Below, in pieces: positions 25,841-38,600 of a stretch of 64,000 bases of DNA (within the stretch, counting starts at the first letter, position 1; the number at the start of each line of letters is the position of its first letter). Position numbers and translations under genes: made by a program. Source of the DNA: Fremontodendron californicum (lineage: Eukaryota > Streptophyta > Magnoliopsida > Malvales > Malvaceae); contig JAULJL010000025.1 of the NCBI GenBank assembly GCA_030761205.1, positions 3,086,001 through 3,150,000 of the forward strand, in the 5' to 3' direction. The notes beneath the pieces were generated by a model. The model worked only from the letters and a program-made list of their open reading frames with translations, ran no database searches and was not told the DNA's origin.

Positions 25841-27010
25841 AGAGCGATCGAATCGTTTAAACTAAACAGGACTTAGGTCTGGCAATATCCCACATATTTT
25901 CTTGTAAAGTCCTAATTATAGCATTAGGAGGAGAACTTAATTTGTGAATACCAAAAGTGGTATCATGAGCAATGTGAGCTAACAGATCAACGCACGAGTT
26001 AGGCTCCCTGTAAATATGAGTTAGAGAGCAATTCCAATCCTTTTGAAGTAACTGCTTACAACAGAAAATGATATGGAAGTAAGGGTCAGTGTTCTTTGTT
26101 CGACTGTAAAATTTTATTCACAGTCAATAAAAATCAGATTCAATAATAATATTCCTTCATCCATGATCCCAAGCCAATTGTAATCCAGTACAAATGGCGC
26201 AAATCTTTACCTTGGTGATTGATCCCCAAACAACCTGTCTAGTGAAACCAAAGATCCAATTACCATTACTATCTCTGCATAATCCACCAACAGCTAATTC
26301 ACCTGGATTAGATTTAGCGGAAGCATCAACATTCAACTTTACAAAGTTTGGAGGAGGAAACTGCCAAGCAATATAAAGCAAATGTCGACTAATGTGAGGA
26401 CTACTGACAACCCGAAATTTTAAATAATCTTTGACACTTGCCATGAAGGAAACCCCTGCGTTAACTGGCCAGTCAAACGCAATCTCAAAGACACTCTTGT
26501 TACGCCACTTCTAAATATACCAGCAGATGAAACTTAAAAGCAAAGACCAAGGGATTGATTGGTAAATTGACTTACCTTTGTTAAACAGGTTAAACTTCAA
26601 CCACTCCTATAAGGACAGAGGATTAAAACGATCTAAATGCGCACCATGCAACCAATTCAACCATACGACCTGGGATTCATGACAGTCGCAAAGAACATGC
26701 AAAAGATCCTCTAAATTAGCATCACATCTAGGACATCTGGAGGAAGAAGCGATTCTTCGTTTGACACAATCCTCTCTTGTAAGAATTCTTCCATGAATAA
26801 CAAGTCATAAGAAATAATGAATCCGGGGGGTAAATCCAGTTTCCAAAAACAAGACCATGAAAAGTGACTATTGGAATCAAGAACAAGAAGGTAATAGGCC
26901 GACTTAACGGAAAACTCACCTGAAGAAGATGCGTTCCAAACAACCTGATCTTCCCTCGAAGAAATCGGATGTATCAGCAAAATCTTGTTCAGGGAAACCT
27001 TTTAATATTG
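25826..27010 (-). mobile_element. 5'-truncated, decayed LINE (zinc-binding RVT and RNase H regions)
   Basis: On the minus strand, 26711-26980 encodes a zf-RVT-like stretch (VVWNASSSGEFSVKSAYYLL, then WKLDLPP), broken by a frameshift. Pieces such as LLHVLCDCHESQVVWLNWLHG follow in another frame. At 26157-26444 lies an RNase H-like domain with FVKLNVDASAKSNPGELAVGGLCRD, whose Asp is the expected first catalytic residue. Below it, DPYFHIIFCCKQLLQ and NSCVDLLAHIAHDT continue the RNase H fold. The unit ends at a poly(A)-like run (25826-25836, T-rich as written). The reverse transcriptase and 5' half are missing. Stops and frameshifts make it inactive. Confidence 0.8.
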
Positions 27011-27054
27011 ATAGGGAAACCTTTTAATAGCATAGATATTACTCGGAACTGGGA

Positions 27055-27449
27055 GGTTTAATTACCCACATAGTCCTTGTACTGTAGTGAATAGAGTAAA
27101 TTAGTCTCTGTACTGTAAAAGTGAGTAATTTGGTCTTTTTACAATTGAAATAGGTGCAAATAAGTAAAATTGATAACGGTTTTAATGAAAAACCGTTAAA
27201 ATGCAGACGTGGACTCGTAAAATCTAATAGATTTATATATATTTCAAGTCATATTTTATTTCAAGTCATTAATTCTGTTAGATTTTACGAGTTCACATCA
27301 ACATTTTAACGGTTTTCATTAACATTGTTATCAATTTTACTTATTTGCACCTATTTCAATTGTACAGGGACTAAATTACTTACTTTTACAATACAAAGAC
27401 TAAATTACTCTTTTCATTATAGTACATGGACTATTTGAGTACTTAAACC
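27055..27449. mobile_element. Foldback Mutator-type MITE (395 bp) with 9-bp target duplication
   Basis: Nearly the whole element is two inverted arms: GGTTTAATTACCCACATAGTCC at the left, against the inverse GGTTTAAGTACTCAAATAGTCC at the right, continuing over more than 150 bp each. The flanks GAACTGGGA (27046-27054) and GAATTGAGA (27450-27458) match at 7 of 9 positions, as expected for an ageing 9-bp Mutator-type duplication. No coding sequence. Confidence 0.75.
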
Positions 27450-27459
27450 GAATTGAGAG

Positions 27460-29062
27460 CCACACGCCTTAAAGTTAAAGATTGGAAAAACTCTAGTTTA
27501 ATGGATTTTGGAACTCTAGACTAGATCTCTACAAGGATCGGGTTATCCGACATGTTCAACTTATATTGGATCGAGTTTGGGTAATCATTTTTCAATTCGA
27601 GTCGGTCTGTCTCGAATTACTATTTATTAATAAAAAATATTATTATTTAAATTTAATTATAAAAATATTTTTTAAATAATAATTCAAACTTACGGATTAA
27701 TCCAAACCGAACTTAAATAAAAAGTATAAAAAAGATTTAGACCATGACCCAACCCGATCCGGTCCATAATCTACCAAAAATGGCCGTCAATGTAATAAGT
27801 AAGCCCAACGAATTATGATCATTGGGCACCCATGTCTATATAGTCTGCTTTCGCCTCAGTTCAAATATCCTACTGATTTGGGAAAATGATTTATCCTGAG
27901 TCAGTAGTGACACAAAATCTCTCCAAAAGGTTAAATGATTTATCCCGAGCATTAACCTATATTACTAGGAGTCTAGGAGTACTCTCCATATATTTTTTTA
28001 AATGTTCATGTTGGACATATATTCGAATATTAGTATGAATATATGATCTTTTAAATATATGAAATTTTTAAAAAAATAATTGAGCATACTTATACTAAGT
28101 ACTTACCCCGAATCTAAATAACATAATTAATCCATTAACAAGATCCGTAGTTTATACGGAAAGAAAGGAAAAACAACTAATCCAGCAGGGTTAATCTGTT
28201 ATAAATGATTTGAACAAACCCTTTTTGTTTTGTTTGTTGCATAGGAGAATTAAGAACACACTAGGATTGCCTCCCGAAAAAATTCCAAAATGTTACTGTA
28301 TTGCTCATTTTCATTCACACAAGTCCCTTGTTGCTGTTTGAAACATGTCCGCTCAAGCAAAACAAACCTATAAAAAAGGAAAAAGGAACACTACTAATAG
28401 TACTCTTCGTTTTTTTCTAAAGTATTCGTGTACAAGACATCTGTGTTTGATTCAAATATGAGTATGGGATATGATTCTCCAAACATATAAAAAAATTTTA
28501 AAAAATTGAATATACCCATATAGTAACATAGCTAATACTAATGCTACATTATTATAGCTTCATGCTTGCCAGGCAACTAAATTTGCACAAAGCTAATATA
28601 ATGAAAACTTGAATGATATATATCACGGCAAGACCTACATTATTAGTAATTTGGTTGTAAATATAAACAAATTTTGGGCAGGTTATTGGATCATGCAGCA
28701 TTCAGCATTGTTTATGAACCAAACAAACATGGAATAATTTTAAGGTAAAAAATATTTTATCAAACACTTGTCTTGCCATATATACCAGCATTTAATGGAG
28801 CAGGAAAACATCATAAACAAGAAAGAAAATCACATAATAATACGTACTAATGCTGTTGCCAATAATAAAAACAGTGTAGTTTATGTATTAATAGTTATGA
28901 TCAAACGATCTAAATTGCTAAAACCTAAGACTACCTAAATCTAAACACATGATTGTGGGGGAAAAGAGTAGCTACGTACGTACCAAGTTAAACTGTCCTA
29001 AAATCACCGAAAGCTACCGCAATTTACATCCTTCATAAATCCTAATACTCAGATGACCAAGC
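27460..29062. other. Spacer with repeat remnants
   Basis: 27500-27790 resembles a decayed GC-armed hAT-like element; part of it (TCGAATTACTATTTA..) recurs at about 42110-42170. Two very worn copies of the CTATGTTGCTC MITE family lie at about 28009-28130 and 28403-28529 (GGATATGATTCTCC, TTGAATATACCCAT, AACATAG). No gene is visible. The last few hundred bases hold the 3' flank of the DUF7086 gene. Confidence 0.55.
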
Positions 29063-30010
29063 TTATCTGTTGAAAGGGCCATTAGGATCTAGTTGCTTGC
29101 AAAGACCAAGATAAGTGAGGTAAAGAACGCGATCTTTGGCACCCGTACGATGATTCTTGGTGTGCTTGCAAAAATACTTCAACTGCTCAAGAGTACAGCA
29201 TCCGAGCATTTGGCCAAGGAGCAAAAAGAGCCAGTTGATCGATTTCTTCTTGTCAGAAATGACTGGCTTGACACTGTTTTCCTGATCGCAAAACCTGCAT
29301 TTGGGTAGCACCGGAGCATTCCAAACAGATGGAGCCCTATCGTGCATGGAATTCTTGTTCTCCGCTATAAAAGTCCCAATTTCAGCGAACTTGTCTCTCA
29401 AATCGTAACCAATCTCGTACTTTCGCTCACACCTCTTGCATTGAACATCACCAGTGATTGTAAATATTAGTCTCGACAACAAATAGTTAACGCTATGAAC
29501 CGTGGCTCGATGCGTTGTGGCCCATGGATATGGAGCAGGGACCGTCTCGCTTTTCCCTTCTCGTGGTGTCTGTGCAGGGTTCCTCCGAACACGTATAGGG
29601 CGTGAAGGGCCGGTGCCGGTGCCAGTGCCAGGGACAGCTGCCGCCGACGACAAAACAGGCTCTTGTGGGTACATGAGAGGAGAAGAAGACGAGGCTTCGG
29701 AGACAAAAGGAGCGTTGTAAAGAGAATGGGAGGCGGATAACTGGAGAGGGAATTGAGGCGGTGGTTTGGAAAACAGTGTTTGCATTGACAAATATTGGGA
29801 AACTATTTGTTGGGGTTCTAGTTGCTGTGGCTGCAGCGTCGTCGGAGGAAGCGACTCTGACAATGTAACTTGGGTCGTCGTCCTTGAACCATATGACAAA
29901 GATAATGCCAGCAAATCGTTGTCGTCTTCTTCTTCATCGAATCCCTCCATCCTTTTCGAAACTTGATATTCGCTCTTTCTTTTCTTGTTGATTTCCTGTT
30001 CTTCCTTCAT
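29063..30010 (-). CDS. DUF7086 domain protein with N-terminal EAR motif, intronless
   Basis: A 315-aa plant-specific protein of unknown biochemical role. The N-terminal region is low-complexity and Pro/Ser/Gln-rich. It opens with a basic patch (KKRKSEYQVSKR, a possible nuclear signal), an acidic stretch, and LALSL at residues 34-38, a canonical LxLxL EAR repression motif. The C-terminal half (from about 160) is the conserved DUF7086 core: PYPWATTHRATVHS, a first Cys pair at about 191/194, a second at about 238/241 (CRFC), then INWLFLLLGQMLGCCTLEQL and CKHTKNHRTGAKDRVLYLTY. The two Cys-x2-Cys pairs could bind zinc. A downstream Met at residue 21 is an alternative start. Function in transcriptional repression is an inference from the motif only; the domain assignment is firm. 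Confidence 0.88.
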   Translation of the reverse strand: MKEEQEINKKRKSEYQVSKRMEGFDEEEDDNDLLALSLSYGSRTTTQVTLSESLPPTTLQPQQLEPQQIVSQYLSMQTLFSKPPPQFPLQLSASHSLYNAPFVSEASSSSPLMYPQEPVLSSAAAVPGTGTGTGPSRPIRVRRNPAQTPREGKSETVPAPYPWATTHRATVHSVNYLLSRLIFTITGDVQCKRCERKYEIGYDLRDKFAEIGTFIAENKNSMHDRAPSVWNAPVLPKCRFCDQENSVKPVISDKKKSINWLFLLLGQMLGCCTLEQLKYFCKHTKNHRTGAKDRVLYLTYLGLCKQLDPNGPFNR

Positions 30011-33000
30011 AGTTTGAGAAATGAAACAGTACTGTTGAAATTTTCAATAAAGAAAAATGTAGAGATTTTGGGGATTAGAGTTGTTTAAAAGGAGACTACT
30101 CAAATTCTTTTTTTTTTTTTTTTGTTAGTTATTGGATTGTGGCTGCCTAGGGTTAAGTTCTTCCCGCGTGGTGGATTTGCTATGGTGACTGACGGTGATC
30201 CATGATATTATACCATTTATTTCAATGACTTTGTGAAATTCAATAAATTGATTTTTGTATCATTAGTTCAGATATTGTAGGAATTAGTAATCCATGATTT
30301 TTTTTTTTAAAATACTATAATATTTATCTTAAAAAGTGTTAAAAATAATTACATAAACATATACATAAAATACATTGAATGAGACACACAAGGGATAAGA
30401 TTTTTTTTTTTTTAGTTTTAAATTTTTTTAATTATATTTTAAACAAACATTTTTAGAGACTTCTATTAATAATAAACTCTAATATCTTTGACCATAAAAA
30501 ATAAAATCTGTAATTGATAAATTATTTCATCCATAGTTAGTTGAGTTTTTAAATTTTACAAGCGAAGTTAGTAACATATACCATTTAGGTATATTCAGAA
30601 AATATAAAAAATTAATTTTAAAAATAATTAAAATATTTGATAGTTTCTTACCCCATTTGTAAAAAAAAAAAAAAAAAAAAACCTAATCCCTAACTCATCT
30701 CTGATCACAATTAATTTTTATTTTCCTTTTTCATCGAAACCTAATTTATATATAAAAATATCTTCGAACCCGATACCGACGTCGAAAATGCGTGCTTAAA
30801 AAAAAAAATCAAAATGTCTAGGTATGAACATAAAAAAAAAAAACAGAATATCTAGGTTATGGTAACATTATTGATGGACGTTAATTATTGCTTTACTACA
30901 CTTTAATTCAACAATTTGTTTTGTTGGTTTGAAATTGAAACTATAACTGTAGGAATTGCCTATTTATTTTGTTTTTTTTTTTTTTTCTTTCTAAAATAGT
31001 TTAATTTGAAGAAAAAACTGTAATTTTATCTTAAAAATAAATAGGCAACCTTCAAAAAAGATTGTGTACTGTATGGATAAGAAAAACAATATAATATGTT
31101 GGGTATAGTGACATTATTAATTGAAGCTAATTATTGCTTTACTATAATTCTTTCAATATATTTTCATGTTCATGGAGGAATAATAGAAGAAAAGATCTAA
31201 AAATAGTCAAATAATGTTCAATTGCAGCACTTGCATGTCTCAATTAATTTAGTAAACCCTTTTTAATGTAAGTACGTAATTGAGTATTCTCCAAAAAAAT
31301 TACTTTATAACATATAAGATTTACTTAAAACTTTGTTTATCAATATTACTTGTTAAGATTTGCCATGTGTTTTTATTGTCATTATTTTAAATGGGAAATT
31401 AGAGAGTTAAATTAAAATGAAAAATATTAATCAGGGTCTATAAATTTTAATTTTTTTTGCATTAGTAAATATTTGACTTTTGTAAGTTTCCTAATTTGCT
31501 TCTATTTCTAGTAAATATTCTTATTTATATCCAAATAAACTCTTGATCTTTAATTTACATCTAAATAAGTTCTTAATTTTGACTTTGTATCTAAGTAAGT
31601 CCTTCACTTTTAATTTTTATTCAAAATAAACCTTTAACCTTTAATTTATATCTAAATAAAAATACATAGATCAATATTTCATTTAAAATAAAGATTTATT
31701 TGGATACAAATTAAATGATAAGGATTTATTTGGGTATAATAAAAGTATAAAAATTTATTTTAAAAAATGGATAGTTCATAAGCTTTTTTAGTATTTTAAT
31801 CAAGGTAATTTAGGTACTTTTATGCTAAATGTGCCTATTTAATTTATTTAAACAAGTTTGCTCGATTCTTTAAAGGTTAATTGATGCGGATAAGTAAATT
31901 TTAATTAGGTCATTTTATTTTAAATCTTGTGGGTTTAGGGATGTGTTGGTTATTAGAATAATGGGTCAATTCGATTATCCTTTCTTTTAAAATTTTTTTA
32001 TGTTATTAGCTAAGAAATTTCTTTACTGTGTTTAGGTTTAATTAGATTGCCTATCAAGCATTTGTTGCTGCCGCAGTTAATAAAATTAATATTTCATTTG
32101 GATGTTTGATGAAAATTTATTTTATTATATCGTATTTATTATATATATATATATTTTAAAATAAGTAATTTTTTTTCTTTTTTAATTTATTGTCATTTCA
32201 TACTTCTATTGTATTATCTACTATTAGATATTTGAGTGATCACTCGTACTTGTTAGATATTCTTTTTATTTTTATTATGAATATATAAAAAAAAAATTAT
32301 CAAATTAGAAATGGTAGTGCTGTTGAGTTATAAATTTTTATTCATTATTATTTGAAAACTTATGATTTTATACATTATAAATAATTTTTTTTAAATTCAC
32401 AAATACAATTAAAATATTATCACATTCTTTTATTTATCATATTAATTTTTAAAAAATATATTCTAATAAAAAAATGATAATTTTTAATCTCATTTATAAA
32501 ATATAAAAATTTCGACAGCTATTTATCTGATTTTTTAATACTTTATTTACTTGAAAAAAAAAAAAAAAGAAAGATAAAACTTGATTTCTAGATTATTTTG
32601 TGGCCAAAAAAATTTACCCAAAATATGCTAAACAAATAGCAAATGAAATGACTAAACCTGCCGAACAAATGCCCATTCTTATTACCACATTTTACGGCCT
32701 CTTCTCTTCAGCAATCAGCATTCGGCGGCTGTAGTAAAATCTCTGTTTTTCTCTCCCTCCTCAAGCTAATTAAATAGGTTTCTCAATCGACGGCAATCCA
32801 ATTCCGAGGTAATATCTAACATCTTATTAATTGCTAATTATGCTATCAAATTTGTGTAGTTTTATTTTAGGATTAATTAGTTTGGTTGGCCTATATAGGT
32901 CGTGCATAATTCGGTTAAAATTAGTATTGAAAAAAAAAAAATCAAATTAGATCGATTTAATTTGAAATTAGAAGCATATCCAGTTTGATGATATCAAAGA

Positions 33001-34422
33001 ATCGGTGATTTAAAGAATCGATAAAAAATGATTCAACTAGTAACAAGCGATAAAAATTAGATTAAATTGATAAAAAAATCGATTTTATGTTAATTTTATA
33101 ATATTTTTAAGTAATGAGATCTGAATCTCTTCTTAGTTGTACATTAAAAATCATATCATTAACCTAAATACATATTTTTATTAACTATTTATTATATTTA
33201 ATATTAAAATAATATATTTAATATTAATTCATTTTTCAATTGAATTGTTCGATTTAACTGATTTGACTGATTAAATCGACAATCAAATGTCTCATCGATT
33301 TAACCTTTAATTATATTTTTTATTCATTAATTAAAATCAAATTAATCGACTAAAATTTAATTAATTTATGTAATTCAACTAAAAAATTATTGGATCGGTT
33401 ATCACTTATCGATATAAGATTTTTAAAATTCTAATGATTGAATAATTGAATTCGATAATTGGAAAGAATCGAATTACCCTGGTTAATAATTCTTTATATA
33501 TATATATATATATTGATATGGTAACAAATAATAATAATTTTGAGTTCATTATCTTTAGTCTTCACCAGCATCCTAAGTCATGCGACCACCTTTACACATT
33601 GAGTAATAAGGGTTTTTTTTCTTTTTCTTTTCATTCATTTGTTGTCTTTTTTTTTTTTTAGCTTTTTTTTTTTCATCTCTCATAGCCTTAAGCCTTTGGT
33701 TGATGGCTTACTTTACATACAATTTATAGAAAATTAAAAAGGTCATAGAGGTGGAGAGCATGAGCATTTGGATGGAGATTTTTAGTTAATTGGATAATTA
33801 TGAAGCATTTAGATTTTTAATTGTAAATTAGGAATTTATACATTGTTCTCATGAAAATTCTTTAGGTTACTAAACCTAGGTGTCTGCTAAATTGCCGCTT
33901 TTAAAATAAAAAAGAATTCTCCAATGAAACATGGGGATTTTCCTACTTGTACTTACATTTCAAGATGGATAGTTAGAAAGTTTTCTGGAAATTTAGTATC
34001 AAATAGACATATTAGTTGAGCTATAACTTAGGACATGATGTTGGACCAACAAAATTTCATAATAAGTTAGAGACATTGATCACTTGGCTGATAATAGCTT
34101 CCTTTACAAAGAAGCTACTCTACGTGACATTAGTAATTTTAAACCGAGATATATTGCAGCCACTATTAGTAAGTTGCGATATACATAGAGCATATAATTT
34201 TCTTAAATACTCTGAACATATTCTAATTTAGATATCAAAATGCATTCGAAATTTAAATTGCGACATTCTTCTATTTTTTGTTCATAATTAACGGATCTGT
34301 TCGTTCTACTCCGACAATTACCTTAACTCACAAACTTTATCTCTTGTAAGACATCAACACATCTAAAGCAAGTATTAGTATCCACATATCTCCAATTATG
34401 CAAGCCAATGCAAATGAGTCAG
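30011..34422. other. Long AT-rich intergenic spacer
   Basis: No gene is supported. About 31460-31740 holds repeated units of about 35-40 bp (ATTTATATCTAAATAA and CTAAATAAGTTC types). Poly(A/T) runs of 15-22 bases occur near 30105, 30390 and 30661. The rest has the composition of worn transposons without clear ends. The 30011-30100 part is the 5' flank of the DUF7086 gene. Confidence 0.55.
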
Positions 34423-34427
34423 ATAAT

Positions 34428-35027
34428 CGTTGAGAATATTAAATCTAAGTCTCACATCGAGTAACTTGGTTAAGTTAAAGAGAGTTCTTATCTCATATCG
34501 AGTAACTTGATTAAGCAAAAAGGAGTATTCATCTTACATTAAGTAACTAAGATGAGTCAAGAGAAATGCTCACCTATAAATAGGAGTCACGGCTTTTGGA
34601 ACACCACCACTGTGAGAGAGCTTATACACTTGAGAGGAGATGTATTGGGCTCTATGGGTGATGAGTCAAGTTTGTTTGTAGGAATATTTGTAATTTTATT
34701 TGTGCAAAAGTTATAATATTGTGAGGAGTGTTTGTATTTTTATTCGTGCAAAAGTTACAATATTATGAGGAGAGTTTGTAGATTTATCTGTTTGTAGTTT
34801 TATCCGTAAGAAAGTTACAATATTTCTGAGGAAGATTTATAGTTTTATCCGTTCAAAAATTATAATATTTGTAAAGAGAGTTATTTATTCGAGTTACAAT
34901 ATTTATAAAAAAAATTTATAACTTTATCCGTGTAAAAATTATAAAATATTTTTATTATTTTAGAATCGTGAGTGTAGGCTAAAGGGTTTTTTTTTTAGTT
35001 CTTATTTTCAATTGCCACGTTCTTTCA
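34428..35027 (+). mobile_element. Solo LTR (600 bp) with 5-bp target duplication
   Basis: It starts CGTTGAGAATATTAAATC, where the usual plant LTR start TGTTGAGAATATT has lost its first base to C, and ends GTTCTTTCA. A perfect 5-bp direct repeat ATAAT flanks it (34423-34427, 35028-35032). Inside are paired CACATCGAGTAACTTG-type repeats, a TATAAAT box at about 34575, and several units of about 45-55 bp containing GTTTTATCCGTGCAAAAGTTACAATATT. No internal retrotransposon sequence or second LTR lies nearby, so this is a recombined solo LTR. Confidence 0.8.
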
Positions 35028-35032
35028 ATAAT

Positions 35033-35640
35033 AATAATAAGATTTGAGGCTTCAAGTCAAGCGATCTCGGTGTTGGAGGCACTGATCATCTATAAACAAG
35101 AAGAAAAGAAAACTTAGTCATTAAAAAAGTGAACAGATTGACTTTGGAAACTTAATTATTTTGTAAGTAGAAAGAAGAAAGAAACTTTTAGATGGATTTT
35201 TTGTTTTTGTTTTTCTTTTTAAGTAGTAGTACTGAAAAACGTTGGACTCCAATCACTCACAGGGACACAGGCTTCATTACAGTTAAGGGAACGATTAAAA
35301 AAATCCAAAACAAAAACGTCGTCTTTCAGTTCTCTGTCTCTTTCACTTTGTCTCACTGAATCACCCAAAGTTCGCATTCCCTCTTTTAATAATTGTGCTT
35401 CTGCATCTGGGTTTTCCCAGTCTCTCTTGAAAGCTTTGTCTTTTTTTCTATTATACTTTGGAATTTCTCGAATCTCTTTTGCTCCAAGCTAAGCTACGAT
35501 TCCAGTCAAAGAGAGATATCTCCAACTTGCTTATGTTTAAATGTTAGAGGCTTTATTCCACTTCTTAAGCGATTCCATTCAAACAATATGCTTTTTCTTT
35601 GATTACTAATGGGCTTTTTTCTTTTTGTTTTCAAAGATTA
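35033..35640 (+). promoter_or_regulatory. Promoter and 5' leader region of LEW1
   Basis: The stretch between the solo LTR and the LEW1 start codon. It becomes less AT-rich from about 35290 (CGTCGTCTTTCAGTTCTCTGTCTC), as leaders often do. TTTTCAAAG just before the ATG could be a splice acceptor, so a leader intron is possible but unproven. Confidence 0.4.
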
Positions 35641-38600
35641 ATGGATTTCAAGAAGGGAAGGCGGATGTTGTGTCGCTGGATTGCTCAAGTACGTGATGTT
35701 GCTTTCTTTCTGTTTTTACTAGCATTACATTTGATGAGCTTTTTCACCCTTCAAATTTCAGTAAATAATCGATATACCAAAATCACACATAGTTCATTGA
35801 ATACCAATACTTTCTAATTGTTGGGCAGATTTTAACAAATTTATTCCTGTTTTTTAGTGGAATTTGATGTTTAACAAAAGGACTTTAAATGAAATTTCTG
35901 TCAAATTATCGGAGCTGATGTGCTGATGAATTTTATGTCATTTATTTTCCTTGAATTGAATTAGATTTTCATTTTGGGTTTAAGGTTTTGTGCAGATTGA
36001 AAACCTTCTACTTCGATTATTGTGGCATCTCGTACATGTTATTATCAACTTATGCGCCTTTACACTGGGTATAGCTAATGCTTTTGAAAGCTATCTTATC
36101 TCTTTGGGACTACTGAGGAGATATAAATCCCTCCATATAGCCAAGCTCCAGTATCTGGCTATCGTTGTAGAAAGTGAAGAAGCTTACCAAACTTCGAAAA
36201 TTATTGAGCTTTTGCAATGGCTGGCATCTGTTGGTGTCAAACATGTTTGTCTTTATGATAAGGAAGGTAAGAATTCTGAATTCTCACTGTTGCTATATTA
36301 ATCAGGTGAAGATGTATCTGCAGTTTTTGTATTTAACATAATTGTGTTTTTTGTACCATTTTGTTGTTCTAGGAATATTGACGAAATTAAAGGGCTTCAT
36401 CCTGGAGAAGTTGGATGGTGCAGTATTATTTCGGGTATTATCCTCTCTGCTCATGGTCAAATTAGTCTGTTTCATAGTTCACCATGACTTTTAACATCGT
36501 TTACTCAATATAAATTGGCTAAATGGCTGATCAGTTGCCGAAAACAAGCTGTCATGTTGTCTAACAGCAAATTGATCTTTTTGATACTTGAAGGTTCTTT
36601 ATGGTACTATCAACTATGCAACCAAAAAGTTGTAGTTACAGTACTATGGTTAACATCATGGTTGGCAGTGGCACAATCTTGAACCTCCTATAAAAAGCCT
36701 GATACATATTTCTAACGTTTATATTGGTCTCGTTCTTGACTGCTTTTTATACTGATGGGAAAGAAGCCTGATACATATTTCTAACATCATGGTTGGCACA
36801 ATATTGAGTGTCTCAGGTTTCTTTCTGAAAAACTCAGTTTAGGGAGCTATTCCATGTACCATATGTTTGCTTAGCTCCAATTCTGTGTAACGTTATCGGA
36901 TTATTTTGTGACATACATTGATACAAATGGAATGTTACCAAAGGTGCTAAACTACTATCAAACCTTGGATCTATGTTGTGCAGGAAGCTCATGAACATAA
37001 TGTGCTACTAGACCAAACACATATGACTCTGGAGTTTGCATCATTTTCTGATGGGAAAGAAGCAGTGGCCAAAGCAGCCAATGTGCTTTTTATGGAGTAC
37101 TTAAAATCAGTTGCTACTGACCAAAATCAGGAAGAGCAAATCTTCACTGAATCTCAAATGGCTGAGGCACTCAAAATTGTTGGTTTGTGTTATTTGTCTG
37201 ATCTACTTGGTGGCTGTTACAACCAGTTTTCTTTACTATGTCAATACTTGACTTTTGGAAGTTGATCTTCTTTTCTATTAGGTAGTGGAGGGCCAGAACC
37301 TGATCTTTTATTAGTATATGGACCTGCCAGGTGCCACTTAGGTTTCCCTGCGTGGCGAATTCGATATACTGAGATTGTGTGAGTGTTCTCTTGATGTAAA
37401 TTCTTTGGAATCAGGGAAAATACCTTGTTGTTTTGTTCTCCATAATGCTTATTATGGGATTCTGTCTGATGAAAGATTTATAACTTTCTAAATGGTCTCT
37501 TCATATATCATTTTTTTTTTATATAAATGAAAAAAAAAATTGAAGAACTGTAGATGCAGTGGATATTGTTTTACATTTTTTGCACAGAGCTAATAATTCA
37601 TGTGTAGCCTCCACTTTTCCGTTTATGTTCGCAATTTGAAGGGAAAAGTAAAGATTAGCATTGAGGAAAGATGTAAAAGCTCCATTTAGTTTATTGTTGC
37701 TTTGAGATTTTTAAGGATTTTCTGTTTTTACCATGCAGGATCAGTTGTCTTAGAAGTAATTACTTAACCTATTGCTGTCTTATCTTGAGTGCTGATGTAA
37801 TGCTTGCATAGATTCTACTTTGTTAAGAGACTGAATGCTACAGTCATTGCAGAACTTTAGGCCTCTTATTTTTATGTGGATAAATCTGCCTCCTTACACT
37901 GAATAATATGTTTCTTCTTCTTCTTTTGAAACAGACATATGGGACCCTTGAAGTCCATGAAATATGGTTCACTAATTAAGGCTATTTACAGATTCACAAT
38001 GGTGAGGCAAAACTATGGTAAGTTATTTGTCCTTTTAACTTGCTCCGGTTGTTTATTTTAAGCTATGTTGCTCCGACTCTTCATTTTTCTTAAAGTACCC
38101 GTGTCCGACCCATATTCGGACACGGGTATAGGGATATGACCCTCTAAATTCATGGAAAAACTTAATAAAAAAAAAAACAGAACATACTAGTGTCGGACAC
38201 ATATCAGTATCCGACACTCACACCCTAGTCTGAGTAATATAAATTTTAAGTAACTAATATGTAAGTGACATAGGGACGAGAAAAAACGGAAAAAGAAAAA
38301 AAAAATTTGATAGAAAATAAAGAACAAAACTGATAAATGTGATTGGTGTCCCAGACTAGAATTAAGCTATGTTACTCGGACTCGGGTGTGAGTGTCGGAC
38401 ACGGGTATGTTCAATTTTTTCTAAGTTTTTTCATGTATTTGGAGGGTCCTTGGAGGATCATATCCCCATACCCGTGTCTGGATATTCGTCGGACACGGGT
38501 ACTTCAGAAAAAATGAAGAGTCGGAGCAACATAGGAATTAAGTTTAATCAGTTCAAACGTTTTATTGGTCTGATATGTAAAGCTCCAAGTTTGATTCTCT

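Noticed and set aside
34690..34930. Regular repeats considered as a CRISPR array
   Set aside because: Units vary in length and sequence with no uniform spacers; they are tandem repeats within a solo LTR of a plant genome.
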